Below, in pieces: positions 7,635 through 15,671 of a stretch of 16,288 nucleotides of DNA. The DNA is taken from positions 1-16,288 of the forward strand of contig JADGJG010000575.1 of assembly GCA_027596195.1 (NCBI GenBank), written 5' to 3'. This stretch comes from Podochytrium sp. JEL0797. Its lineage: Eukaryota; Chytridiomycota; Chytridiomycetes; Chytridiales; Chytriomycetaceae. Made by a program: the position numbers and the translations under genes. The number at the start of each line of letters is the position of its first letter. The stretch's first letter is position 1. A model generated the notes under the pieces. It did no database searches, had not been told where the DNA came from, and worked only from the letters and a program-made list of their open reading frames with translations.

Positions 7635-10251
7635 TCAAACAGAAGGATAACTGACATCACCGCCAGCATCTTCCTGCTCCTCCCTACCAACAACAACCTC
7701 CGAAATCTCCACCGCCTCCTCCTTGACAACCACATCCTCCTCCACCACAGCAACCACCTTGGACTTTCTCACAGAAGGCGACATGGTCGTCTCATCAAAC
7801 CGAATCGACCCCGGAACAACACTCGGTCCCCCCTTCTTTCCACTCCCACCCCCTCCCCCCTTGGGCGGAACCATCTGCCTCCTCTTGGGACTCAACGCAA
7901 AACTCCCAATCCACTGCCAAACCAAATCCTCCTCCCCTTGCACCTCCATCACACTCTCCCTCACATTCGCATTCCGCACAACACACTTGCTCACCTTCTT
8001 CCACACCCTCGCCTTCATGTGAGAATCCGCCACAGTCCACATACTCCTCCCTTCCTTATCCAACGCCGCCACAAACCCATACGCGTCCAACACCCCTGCA
8101 CCAACCTTCCCCGTCTTCCCCGCAGCACCACTGCCAACCGCAACCGTCACAAAATGATCCCTCACCATCGCAACACTCAACCCACTCACAGGGAACCTCC
8201 TCGGATCCACACGATGATTCTCACTCTCGGCATGCAAACAATCCAACACATCTTCCACAATCGCAGCAACAACCACCTCCTCGCGTCTCTGCACCCGCGC
8301 GCGTTGGTACCCCGCCATGGCGAGGAGGAGACAGATGGAGGTTCCCACGATTTGGGGCCAGTAGCGTTGCGCGAGGTGGTGGAGGGTGCGACGGGCAGTG
8401 CAGGGGAGGCTGTAGATGAGGGGGGAGGTTGTGATGAGGAGGCGGTGGCGGCCTGAGTCGTCGACGGTGGTTGTGAGGGATTGTTGTTGTTGCTGAGGAG
8501 GTGCAACGGACCCGGCGGTATCACCCGTGCGTGTGGATGCGTCCGAAAAATGTTCAGGCCCCGTAAGAACGCGGTGATACAAAAGGTCCCAATGTTGAGT
8601 AAACTTTTCGTCCGTCCATTTGGACCCAATGAGAGCACGGAGGCGGCGTTTGGCGGCTGTGACGGGCATGCCGATGGTTTCGGGTTTCGAGGTGAGGGAG
8701 GCGCGGTGTTGTGAGAGGGTGAGTTCTTCGGGGGTCATTGTTGGGTCCGGATTGGGTTCGCCGCACTGCATGGAGCCCATCCATTTTCGGACAATGTCGT
8801 TTCTGTTGATTGTGTGGGTGGGTGGGTGTGTAAGAATTAGTTTTTAAACGCACTCTTTCTCGCGCAGCTTCGCTTCGCTCCTTTGCGCGTAGATTTCGCA
8901 TGTTATCTCTTTCTCGCGCTTCTTCACTCGCACAGCTTTGCTGCGTATGCATTTCGCTACTTAGTCTGCGCTTCGCGCGCGTACGCCGCTCCGCGGCGCG
9001 TCGCCGTCGCGTACCGCTCCCGTTGCCTGCGGCGACGAATTCGCCTCGCTGCGCTCCGCTCCGCCCCGCTCGCTCGGCTCGCGCGGCCAAAAAAAACAAA
9101 ACTCACAAATGACTTTGCAAATGATCGACTTGGACACTCCTCCTGGCGACACTCTTCAACTTGGTGACATCCTCACGACATGTGACACCACTTTTCCCAC
9201 CCAAAAACAAAGGAACAGTCAGTTCCCATCCTTCGACAGGCACCCACGGGTTCACGAGGTTTCGGGCAAACCAGGACCACTTGACTGAGAGCTCAGACGC
9301 GTCGCATGCGACGACACGTTTGCCGTCGCAGATTGCGTGGGATGGGCATTCTCGCGAGAGGGGAAAGAGAGTGTGGAAGAGGAGAGAGTCGAGGGTGGGG
9401 TTGTCTGTGACTTGGACAAGGGGAGGAGGTGTGCCTTGGGTGCGGTAGGAGACGTGGGACCAGAGGAGGGTGTATACGCTGAGGTGGGTGAAGAGGAGGG
9501 TTGCGAGGAGAATAGAGAGGTACGTGGATGGCGGGATTGGGGTTGAAGGAGACTTTTTGGCGACGCGACGCGGTTTCGCAGGCGTCGAGGAGACGGGGGC
9601 AGGGGCGGGAGCACGGGACTTTGCTGGAGTTTTCAATGCGCCTGCAGGTTCGAGCGTGTCCCAGGTGATGACCGAGTCGTCGTCGCTGTTGTCGTCGCGC
9701 TCTTCGTCGTCCGAGTCCCACTGCGCCAGGCTTTCTTCGACAGACGAGGGCGGGGCCGGGGAAAAGGAGGCTTTTTGCGAAAAGTCGGGGAGTTGTTTGA
9801 GGGGCGTGGCGAGGGCCGCAAAGTCGATGAATTTGGCGGGCGAGTTGAAGTCGGTTTGGCGGCGCAGGGGAGTGCTGGTGTTTTTGGCTTTGGGCAGCGG
9901 AGTGGCGGGCAGCGACTGGCGCAGTTTGGGTTTGGCAAACACGGGCGAGGGCGGCTTGTCTTGGTCGTGGTCGTCGTTTTCGTCTTCGTCTTCGCTAGGC
10001 TCTTCCTCGCTAGGCTCTTCTTCCTCGCTAGGAGACTCCTCGTCTTCACCACTCGACACGTCGTCAGGCAGCAAAGGCACCAGGTGCTTCTCAAACAGGG
10101 CCACGTAGAAGGCCTTCTTGGTGCGCTGCGCAGGCAGCACCACGCCAGACGCACTCAGCAGAGAACACAGCTTGTCGATTGTCTGCGCGCGAAAGTCAAA
10201 CGACGTTGTCAGGCCGGGCGGTGCCGTGATTTTGGCCTTGCGTGCCGACAT
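7635..10251 (-). CDS. SRC1: Src1/Heh1/MAN1-family inner nuclear membrane protein
   Basis: Exon 1 is 10251-9107 and exon 2 is 8802-7635, joined across a 304-nt intron (donor GTGAGT, acceptor CAACAG), giving 770 residues in one frame. Residues about 19-60 form a helix-extension-helix (HeH) domain, the DNA-binding relative of the LEM domain. An acidic Ser/Glu tract follows, part of it encoded by imperfect 15-bp repeats near 9993-10036, and then a basic NLS-like stretch AKPRRVAKKSP. Membrane segment 1 is at about 242-264. The lumenal part carries CPSHAICDGKRVVACD, typical of the MAN1-Src1 C-terminal (MSC) domain. Membrane segment 2 (IVGTSICLLLAMAG) is at about 535-548, followed by a winged-helix-like region (VVAAIVEDVLDCLHAESENH) and a Gly-rich basic tail. 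Family members sit in the inner nuclear membrane with both ends nucleoplasmic, and tether chromatin and interact with ESCRT factors. The start was chosen at ATG 10251, right before the HeH; an in-frame ATG at 10302 exists. Which paralogue (Heh1 or Heh2) it is cannot be told here. Confidence 0.9.
8803..9106 (-). other. Unusual 304-nt GC-rich, hairpin-rich intron in the Src1-like gene
   Basis: The intron is bounded by GTGAGT (9106-9101) and an AG at 8804-8803, and its removal restores a continuous MSC-domain reading frame. It is about four times longer than most introns in the window. Its middle (about 8850-9090) is made of GAGCG/AAGCG-like units when read on the transcribed strand. Perfect stems seen include CGCCGC/GCGGCG (8984-8989 with 8993-8998), CGTCGCCG/CGGCGACG (8999-9006 with 9030-9037) and CAGC/GCTG (8933-8936 with 8940-8943). 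Confidence 0.85.
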
Positions 10252-11422
10252 GTTTTTTGGTTGTTTTTTGCAAAGCGATTGCGCATTCGTTCGGACATGC
10301 AAAAATCACCCCAATTTCAACTCAAACAAGGGGATCAATTATGCACAAAATGTGTTGCTGCAACACGCTGTCGTGCAGTTGGTTCAGATACGCGATGATG
10401 ATGCGATCGTTGTGGAGTAGGGTTTTTTGAAGAGTGCACACAAACGAAACCAGAAACATGGCCAGTCACCGAGTAGCTAACGCGACAAGCGCATGCGCCA
10501 TTCGGTGCGCTCTTTGCGTCTTTTGCTCGCTTCGTCGTTGTCGGCCAATATCATCACACGTACACACACTCACACACAAACACTCACACACACATCTCTC
10601 TCTCCCTCCCTCTCACAATTCTTAAACTTATTCATGGCCCCCTCAAACTCGGTTCTGGTACACCGTCGTACATTCAACTCCAGAGGGGGGGGCTGGGGCT
10701 CGAAATCGCGACGCATCGTACTGCCAGAGTGTCCCATGCCATCATGATTCATGGCCGCATGAATTCTATTCCACCATGTTTAATTCCATGAGGCACAAGG
10801 AAGTAAGGATAATCCGCAGCCGTTTTTCAATGCAAAAATTCCGTGCTAAATGCGGTGTCACGGCCCTCCGACGAGTCAGCCACGAGTTAGACTCGAGTCT
10901 TAATTAAACGGGTGCGCCACGGCGACGGGAGCAGCACGCGACAACGCCGCGGACGCGTCAATCTGTCCTGAGCAGAATTCCATTTTATGGTGAGTTGTTT
11001 GCGAGTCGGTTTTACTCTAACCCCAATTCCACATAAATCAATTCTTTTGCAAAGTGCGCCTCGCGCAGCACAGAACCTTGTACCTCATCAATTAATTCAG
11101 TCGTTACATTCTGTTTGTTCATTGACTCTGTTATTCATTTGTTTTTTTTGAGTCATTTTATATCTTCTAGAAAGCGCCAGGAAAGCGCCACCCCCTTTGT
11201 TCTTGCGCCCCCCTGTCGACCACATTCCAACTGGTGCACATCAATCGCCTGTTCTCCGCATCTATTTCCCAACTTCATTTGTAAGTTTATTGCGGCTTCC
11301 GACCCCCCGAAAGCGAAAACAGAGCTGCATCGAAAGGTCCTCCTCACAAAACGGTACGTGCATGGATGGTCTCCATGGCCTTCTCTTCCCTCTTCCATCT
11401 TCAAAAGGAGCGATGGTAGCCC
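10252..11422. other. Gene-poor intergenic region
   Basis: About 1.17 kb between the Src1-like start and the tRNA terminator. No convincing coding region is seen on either strand; the open frames present are short and have no protein-like composition. The first part should hold the 5' UTR and promoter of the Src1-like gene. It includes a CA/CT microsatellite (10557-10618), a G8 run near 10685 and a stretch resembling a Pol III B box on the - strand (about 10695-10709). Confidence 0.6.
10557..10618 (+). repeat. CA-rich then CT-rich microsatellite
   Basis: Imperfect (CA)n with ACTC and AAAC interruptions runs into (TC)n and CCCT units. It is simple-sequence DNA upstream of the Src1-like gene. 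Confidence 0.9.
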
Positions 11423-11428
11423 AAAAAA
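11423..11428 (-). terminator. Pol III T6 terminator of tRNA-Tyr
   Basis: On the - strand the tRNA 3' end is followed after one base by six T, the standard RNA polymerase III stop. Confidence 0.85.
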
Positions 11429-11429
11429 T

Positions 11430-11511
11430 CCGATCACCCGGGTTCGAACCGGGGACCTCCTGATATCAGTGACATTACAGTCAGATGCTCTTCCAACTGA
11501 GCTATGATCGG
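11430..11511 (-). tRNA. tRNA-Tyr(GTA) with a 10-nt intron
   Basis: The full cloverleaf is visible on the - strand. The acceptor stem is CCGATCA/TGATCGG, the D arm GCTC/GAGC, the anticodon stem TCTGA/TCAGG with loop C-T-GTA-A-A, the variable loop AGGTC and the T arm CCCGG-TTCGAAC-CCGGG. The anticodon GTA is at 11478-11476. A 10-nt intron (11474-11465) sits after position 37, the usual eukaryotic place; the mature molecule is 72 nt before CCA addition. The C1-G72 pair is the eukaryotic tyrosine identity element. CCA is not encoded, as expected. A retrotransposon LTR begins 8 bp upstream of its 5' end. Confidence 0.93.
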
Positions 11512-11519
11512 ATAATAAT

Positions 11520-11719
11520 TGTTAAAGAATGAGCATAAACATCGGTGGTCCCCAATTTTCCTCCATCTCGTACCTTCCTGGTGGCACTTTCCCTATATTT
11601 TCTCAAATATTCTTCCTTTAAAATTCGTGTTCTATTCTTTAATTCTCCACCTTATTTCAAATCCAAAAGTATAAAAGGAGAAGTATTTTATTAATAAAAA
11701 CAACTCCAATTCCCTAACA
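11520..11719 (+). repeat. 5' LTR of the Ty3/Gypsy element
   Basis: A 200-bp stretch bounded by TGTTA and TAACA, a TG...CA inverted terminal pair typical of LTRs. It ends two bases before a primer-binding site. It contains GTATAAAAGG (TATA box at 11670-11676) and AATAAA (11693-11698). No matching 3' LTR is in the window, so the left limit rests on the inverted ends and the internal signals. Confidence 0.7.
11670..11676 (+). promoter_or_regulatory. TATA box within the LTR
   Basis: TATAAAA near the 3' end of the LTR is a plausible start signal for the retroelement RNA; AATAAA follows at 11693. Confidence 0.55.
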
Positions 11720-11721
11720 TT

Positions 11722-11733
11722 TGGTAGCATCGG
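11722..11733 (+). other. Retroelement primer-binding site
   Basis: TGGTAGCATCGG directly follows the LTR end. Its first seven bases are complementary to a tRNA 3' end GCTACCA, as in initiator-methionine tRNAs. The exact donor tRNA cannot be confirmed without the genome's tRNA set. Confidence 0.6.
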
Positions 11734-11746
11734 CAAATTTCCTCCC

Positions 11747-12674
11747 ATGTCGGCTCCTATCCAAGACCAAGACCAAGACATGTCCAACGTGCATGCTGCC
11801 CCTACTCCTGAGCAGATGCTCCTCTGTCGCACGGAAGCGTTCGAGCACCTCAGCATCACTCAAAACGCGGTCGTTGCTGAACTCGCCACCTTGCGTTCTC
11901 AAGTCCAAGCCCAGTCCCAAGCGCATGCCACGCAAGCTCCAGTCCCTTGAGTACCTCAGCTTCAAGCCGAGACCAAACCTCTTCCCATCTTCAAGATGCC
12001 CTCCGTCAAAGCACTCACCTTCGACGGAATCTTCAAGAACCGTCCAGCCCACGAGCTGCCAAACATCCTCGACGATTACCTTGATCGCTCCTTTGAACGC
12101 TGTGTCCTGTACAACTTTGCGCCAGCTCCAGAGTCTGTTTCCATGATGGGTCAGCCAACGTACACTCAGTTCACCTCCTCTGGTCTCACCGACAACGCTC
12201 GCGTGAAGTGGAGACACATGCCCGAGTCTCAACGCGTCGCCATGACTTGGAATCATGTTCCGCCTCAGCAAGAACCACTCCGGCAATACCACCTCTGTCC
12301 CTCACCCAAGACAGCAGTTGTTCCCGTCCTTTCGCAACGCTGTCCCCGACGTCAACGACCCCATGGACCTCAGCAATGTTCAACAACAGTCCTTTCGCAA
12401 GCTCACGCCCGAACAGAAGCAACTCTTCCGTCAAAAAGGATGGTGTGTCTACTGCCAGTCTCACGAGCATGACACCGACAACTACTCCAAGCTCCAAGCT
12501 CGCCGCCAGTTCCAAGATCTCTCGCCGCGCTCCAACAACTCCAACTTCGCTCACCAGAACGCTCGCTCGTCCAACAGCAAGTCTGTCATAGAAATCAAAG
12601 TCAATTCCACCACGCAAATCTCTTTGAACGAACCTGAATCCACTGTCGAGACTAGCAATCTCTCCAAGCACTAA
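11747..12674 (+). pseudogene. gag: gag remnant of the Ty3/Gypsy element
   Basis: The first frame starts MSAPIQDQDQDMSNV (11747) with a helical, Gln-rich region and is stopped by TGA at 11948. The same frame continues to about 12250 with capsid-like text (KALTFDGIFKN, ARVKWRHMPES). It then shifts to another frame that holds a zinc-knuckle region at 12444-12485. The knuckle reads C-x2-C-x4-H-x4 with Tyr in place of the last Cys. The capsid is clearly shorter than usual, so a deletion near 12250 is likely as well as the frameshift. A TAA at 12672 ends this frame, which is the frame used by pol downstream. Confidence 0.82.
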
Positions 12675-14267
12675 CTTCTGTGCTTTGCTGTTGTTTCAAG
12701 ACTCCTCAGCGCCTTGACCTGTCCAAGAATTTTACCCACTGGCTCCATGGGTCCCCTGAATGAAACGCGTTTGCCTCTTTACCACACCGACAAGTCCGGA
12801 CTGCTCGTTTGCAAAGGCCATGCGAACGGCTTCCCCGTGACCATCCTCATTGATTCCGGCGCTACTCCAAGTTTCATCCGCGCCGACTCTCCGCTCTTGA
12901 CCGACCTTCCCTTGCAAGTTCAAGACTGTTAAGTCAAGTTAGCCAACAAGACTATCATCCAAGGCAAGCGTACCAATCCAATCGACATCTCCATCGACGG
13001 TACCGACTTCCACATCGCGTGCGTTCTGACAACCGTTCCAGACCTCACATACAACGTCATCCAAGGGAAAGATTGGTTAGACGACCATGATCCCTCCATC
13101 GACTGGCCAAACAACATTGTGACAGTTAGCACTCACCAATGGTCATGCAAGGCCCCATCTCCAACTCAAGAAATTCTATCGGCCATCCAGTTCTGCAACC
13201 TCCTTCGCAAGGTATCCCGCAGCGCCGATCCAGAATGTTTCGTTGGTGCAATCATGCCATCCTCTACTCCTCCCGATTCTGTCAAGTCCACAACCGCAGA
13301 AAGCGACCAAGCCGACGCCGTTGCGTACTCCAAGCTCTCGCCTGAGCTCAAGTCCATCTTCCAGAAATATCCCGTTGTGTTTGAACCCTTCGAGGGTCTT
13401 CCGCCGAAACGTCCCACTGACATGGAAATCCGAACCGACCCTGTGGCTGACAAGAATCCTTCATACTGTCCCATCTACCCAATGAGTGACGACGAATCTA
13501 AGGCGTTGAAAGAAGAGTTGGCTTACCTGTTGAAGCATCACTGTATCCAACCTTCCACGTCTCCATATGGAACTCCTGTCTTTTTTGTGAAACAAAAGGA
13601 CAAGTTAAGACTAGTATTTGACTACCGCGCCCTCAACAAGCTTACCGTCAAGAACCACACACCTCTTCCGAACATCCTGGATGCTCTTGACCGCCTTTCA
13701 CGAGCCTGCTACTTCAAGAAACTGGACCTCGCGCCAGGATACCATCAAATCCGAATCCAAGAAGATGACACTTACAAAACCGCCTTCCGCACCAAGTACG
13801 GCCATTTTGAATGGGTCGTCATCCCCTTTGGCCTGGCAAACGCTCCTGCTGTTTTTCAAAGCACCATGAGCACCATCTTCCGTGATTATCTCGATAACTT
13901 CCTTACCGCGTACATCAACAACCTCCATGTCTTCTCTGAAACGCTCGAGGACTATCTCCGCCATCGCGACCTCGTGTTCCAGCGCCTCGAAGAAAACAAG
14001 CTCCACGTTAGACTCCGCAAGTGCTCGTTCCTCCAATTTGAACTCGAGTATCTCGGCTACTGGATCTCTCGTGGCACCATTTCCATCCTGCCCTCTCGCA
14101 CTTCTGCCATCACAGACTTTGAAGAACCAACCAATTATCACGAGCTCCGTTCCTTCCTTGGCCTCGCAAACACCGTTCATCGTTTTGTCCAACACCACGT
14201 TGCTCTTGTTGCCCCACTTTCTGACCTCCTTCGCGACCACAAGACCATTCCCTTCTCCCAACGCTAG
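12675..14267 (+). pseudogene. pol: pol remnant: aspartic protease and reverse transcriptase
   Basis: The frame is the same as that of the end of gag. The protease active-site motif ILIDSGATPSFI is at about 12843-12878. TAA at 12930 interrupts the protease, whose distal part NVIQGKDWLDDHDPSIDW follows in frame. The RT domain spans about 13480-14250 and shows LRLVFDYRALNKLT, FKKLDLAPGYHQIRI (first catalytic Asp kept), IPFGLANAPAVFQ and YLGYWISRGTI. The catalytic YxDD box reads YINN (13911-13922), so both metal-binding Asp residues are lost. TAG at 14265-14267 ends the frame at the start of the RNase H connection. Confidence 0.88.
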
Positions 14268-15120
14268 AATGAGAAGACCCGACAACAATTCCAACAAGTA
14301 AAACAAGCTCTTGCCTCACCTTCAATGCGACTCCTCCAATCCCGTCCATCTCCACACTGATTGGTCAGCACGCGCCGTTGGTGGTTATATCTCCCAGCTC
14401 AATGACAATGGCGTTGAACAACCGATCGCTTATTTTTCAAGAAAGTGCAAGTTAGAAGAATCCAAGTATCATCCTTACATGGGTGAAATCCTCGCTCTCG
14501 CCAATTGTCTGCGCCATTTCCGCAACTACATCCACAGTCACCAAGCCTTCGCTTTAACTGACTATCAATCCCTGCGTTACATTCTCTCCCAGCCCAAGCT
14601 TTGTCCTGTCCATCACCGCTGGCTCGCCAATATCCTTTCCTACGACTTCTCCATCCAGTGGGCACCCGGTGTGTGGAATACTATCGCTGACGCTCTCTCC
14701 CACCGTCATTTCGCCATTGATGTCTCCGTTCAAGTCGACACTTACCTCAACATGACGCAATCTCATGCACAGTTTCCTGAGTTGTGCCTGTACTACATCG
14801 CTGAGTTAGCAATCACGGATGAAATCCTCATAGACATCAAGGACATGAACACAACAGATCCACAGTTCCAAGAGATTTCGCAGTATCTCATCAATCCAAA
14901 CGATCCCGACACTTTCGACCACAATCCAGCCTCAGCCCCCAAGCATCTCATCTCGCAAATCTCTCGTTATCGCCTTCATGACGGTCTCCTTCACTACACC
15001 AACAAAACGCACTCTCGACTCTTTGTTCCCGCTCCACTCCGCAACTCCTTTATCGAAAAGGCACACTCGGGGGCCCCGCGATACACAGCAGCCCCGCGAT
15101 ACACAGCAACTGGGAACGTA
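14268..15120 (+). pseudogene. pol: pol remnant: RNase H and integrase N-terminal zinc region
   Basis: After a shift near 14300 the + frame beginning at 14311 carries an RNase H domain: HLHTDWSARAVGGYISQ, YFSRKCKLEESKYHPYMGE with the catalytic Glu in GEILAL, ALTDYQSLRYIL with the second Asp, and a NTIADALSH ending. A linker follows and then the start of the integrase zinc-binding region (FIEKAHSGAP). That region is disturbed by an 18-bp tandem duplication and loses its frame near 15120. Confidence 0.85.
15073..15108 (+). repeat. Perfect 18-bp tandem duplication
   Basis: GCCCCGCGATACACAGCA occurs twice back to back (15073-15090 and 15091-15108), adding six residues (APRYTA) to the integrase zinc region. 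It looks like a recent slippage event. Confidence 0.97.
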
Positions 15121-15671
15121 CCTCTGAACGAAACACTCGCTATTTTTATTGGCCCAAGCTCCACCGTGACGTGCAACGGTTTGTCCAGCTCTGTGACGCC
15201 TGTCAACGACTCAAAGCTGCCTTCCGTAAGGCCTCCTGCAGCCTCACAACGTCCCTCTGTATCCATGGCACACCTGTTCAATGGATTTTGTTACTAAATT
15301 GCCAACCACAAGTCAAGGTTGTCGACTCCAGCACCAAACACATTCGACTCATCCCGTGTAAAGGCACCTCTACTGCCTACGACATCGCTAACCTCTTCGC
15401 GACCCACATCTTCCCTCACCATGGCATCCCCGTTCGCTACATCTCGGATCACGACACCAAATTCACCTCCAACTTCTGGCAAGAACTCTGTCGCTCGCTC
15501 AAGATCACGCTTACAATGTCCACCTTCTCGCACCCTCAAACTGACGGTCAAACTGAACAAAAGAACGACTGGATCCTCCAAATCCTCCGCAATTTCTGCA
15601 ACGAGCTCCAGAACGATTGGGATGATAACCTTCCCAAGGTTGAATTCGGCATCAACAACACAATCAACTCC
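15121..15671 (+). pseudogene. pol: pol remnant: integrase core, truncated
   Basis: The + frame at 15171-15671 resumes the zinc region with FVQLCDACQRLKAAF (the two Cys of HHCC). A further frame change and probable small deletion near 15310 follows MDFVTKLPTTS, which holds the first catalytic Asp and is read in another frame. The core continues with RLIPCKGTSTAYDIANLF, RYISDHDTKFTSNFW (second Asp) and HPQTDGQTEQ (catalytic Glu). The text ends at EFGINNTINS near 15671, where the sequence becomes unrelated. The C-terminal part of the integrase and the 3' LTR are absent. Confidence 0.85.

Larger units (their letters stand above)
11520..15671 (+). mobile_element. Degenerate, 3'-truncated Ty3/Gypsy LTR retrotransposon
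   Basis: The order is LTR, primer-binding site, gag, protease, reverse transcriptase, RNase H, integrase, which is the Ty3/Gypsy order. The element carries several stops (11948, 12930, 14265) and frameshifts (near 12250, 14300, 15120 and 15310). It stops inside the integrase core at about 15671, with no 3' LTR or polypurine tract. It is therefore non-autonomous and inactive as it stands. It lies head-to-head with the tRNA-Tyr gene. Confidence 0.9.

Noticed and set aside
7413..8456. 347-residue open frame on the + strand
   Set aside because: It is antisense to exon 2 of the Src1-like gene and has low-complexity His/Pro/Arg/Asn text; the - strand carries clear MSC-domain sequence.
8554..9167. 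Open frames across the GC-rich stretch at 8850-9090
   Set aside because: Arg/Ala-rich translations come from repetitive intron DNA; splicing 9107 to 8802 restores a conserved protein, so this is intron.
9470..10108. 212-residue open frame on the + strand, Ser/Gly rich
   Set aside because: It is the mirror of the acidic Ser/Glu tract of the Src1-like protein, not an independent gene.
11197..11463. 88-residue open frame on the + strand ending in the tRNA
   Set aside because: Its 3' part is antisense to the tRNA-Tyr gene and the rest has no recognisable domain or conserved composition.
11464..11485. Reading the tRNA as a class II tRNA or as tRNA-Thr without an intron
   Set aside because: Without an intron the anticodon stem does not pair over five base pairs. 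With the 10-nt intron all arms have standard lengths and the anticodon is GTA.
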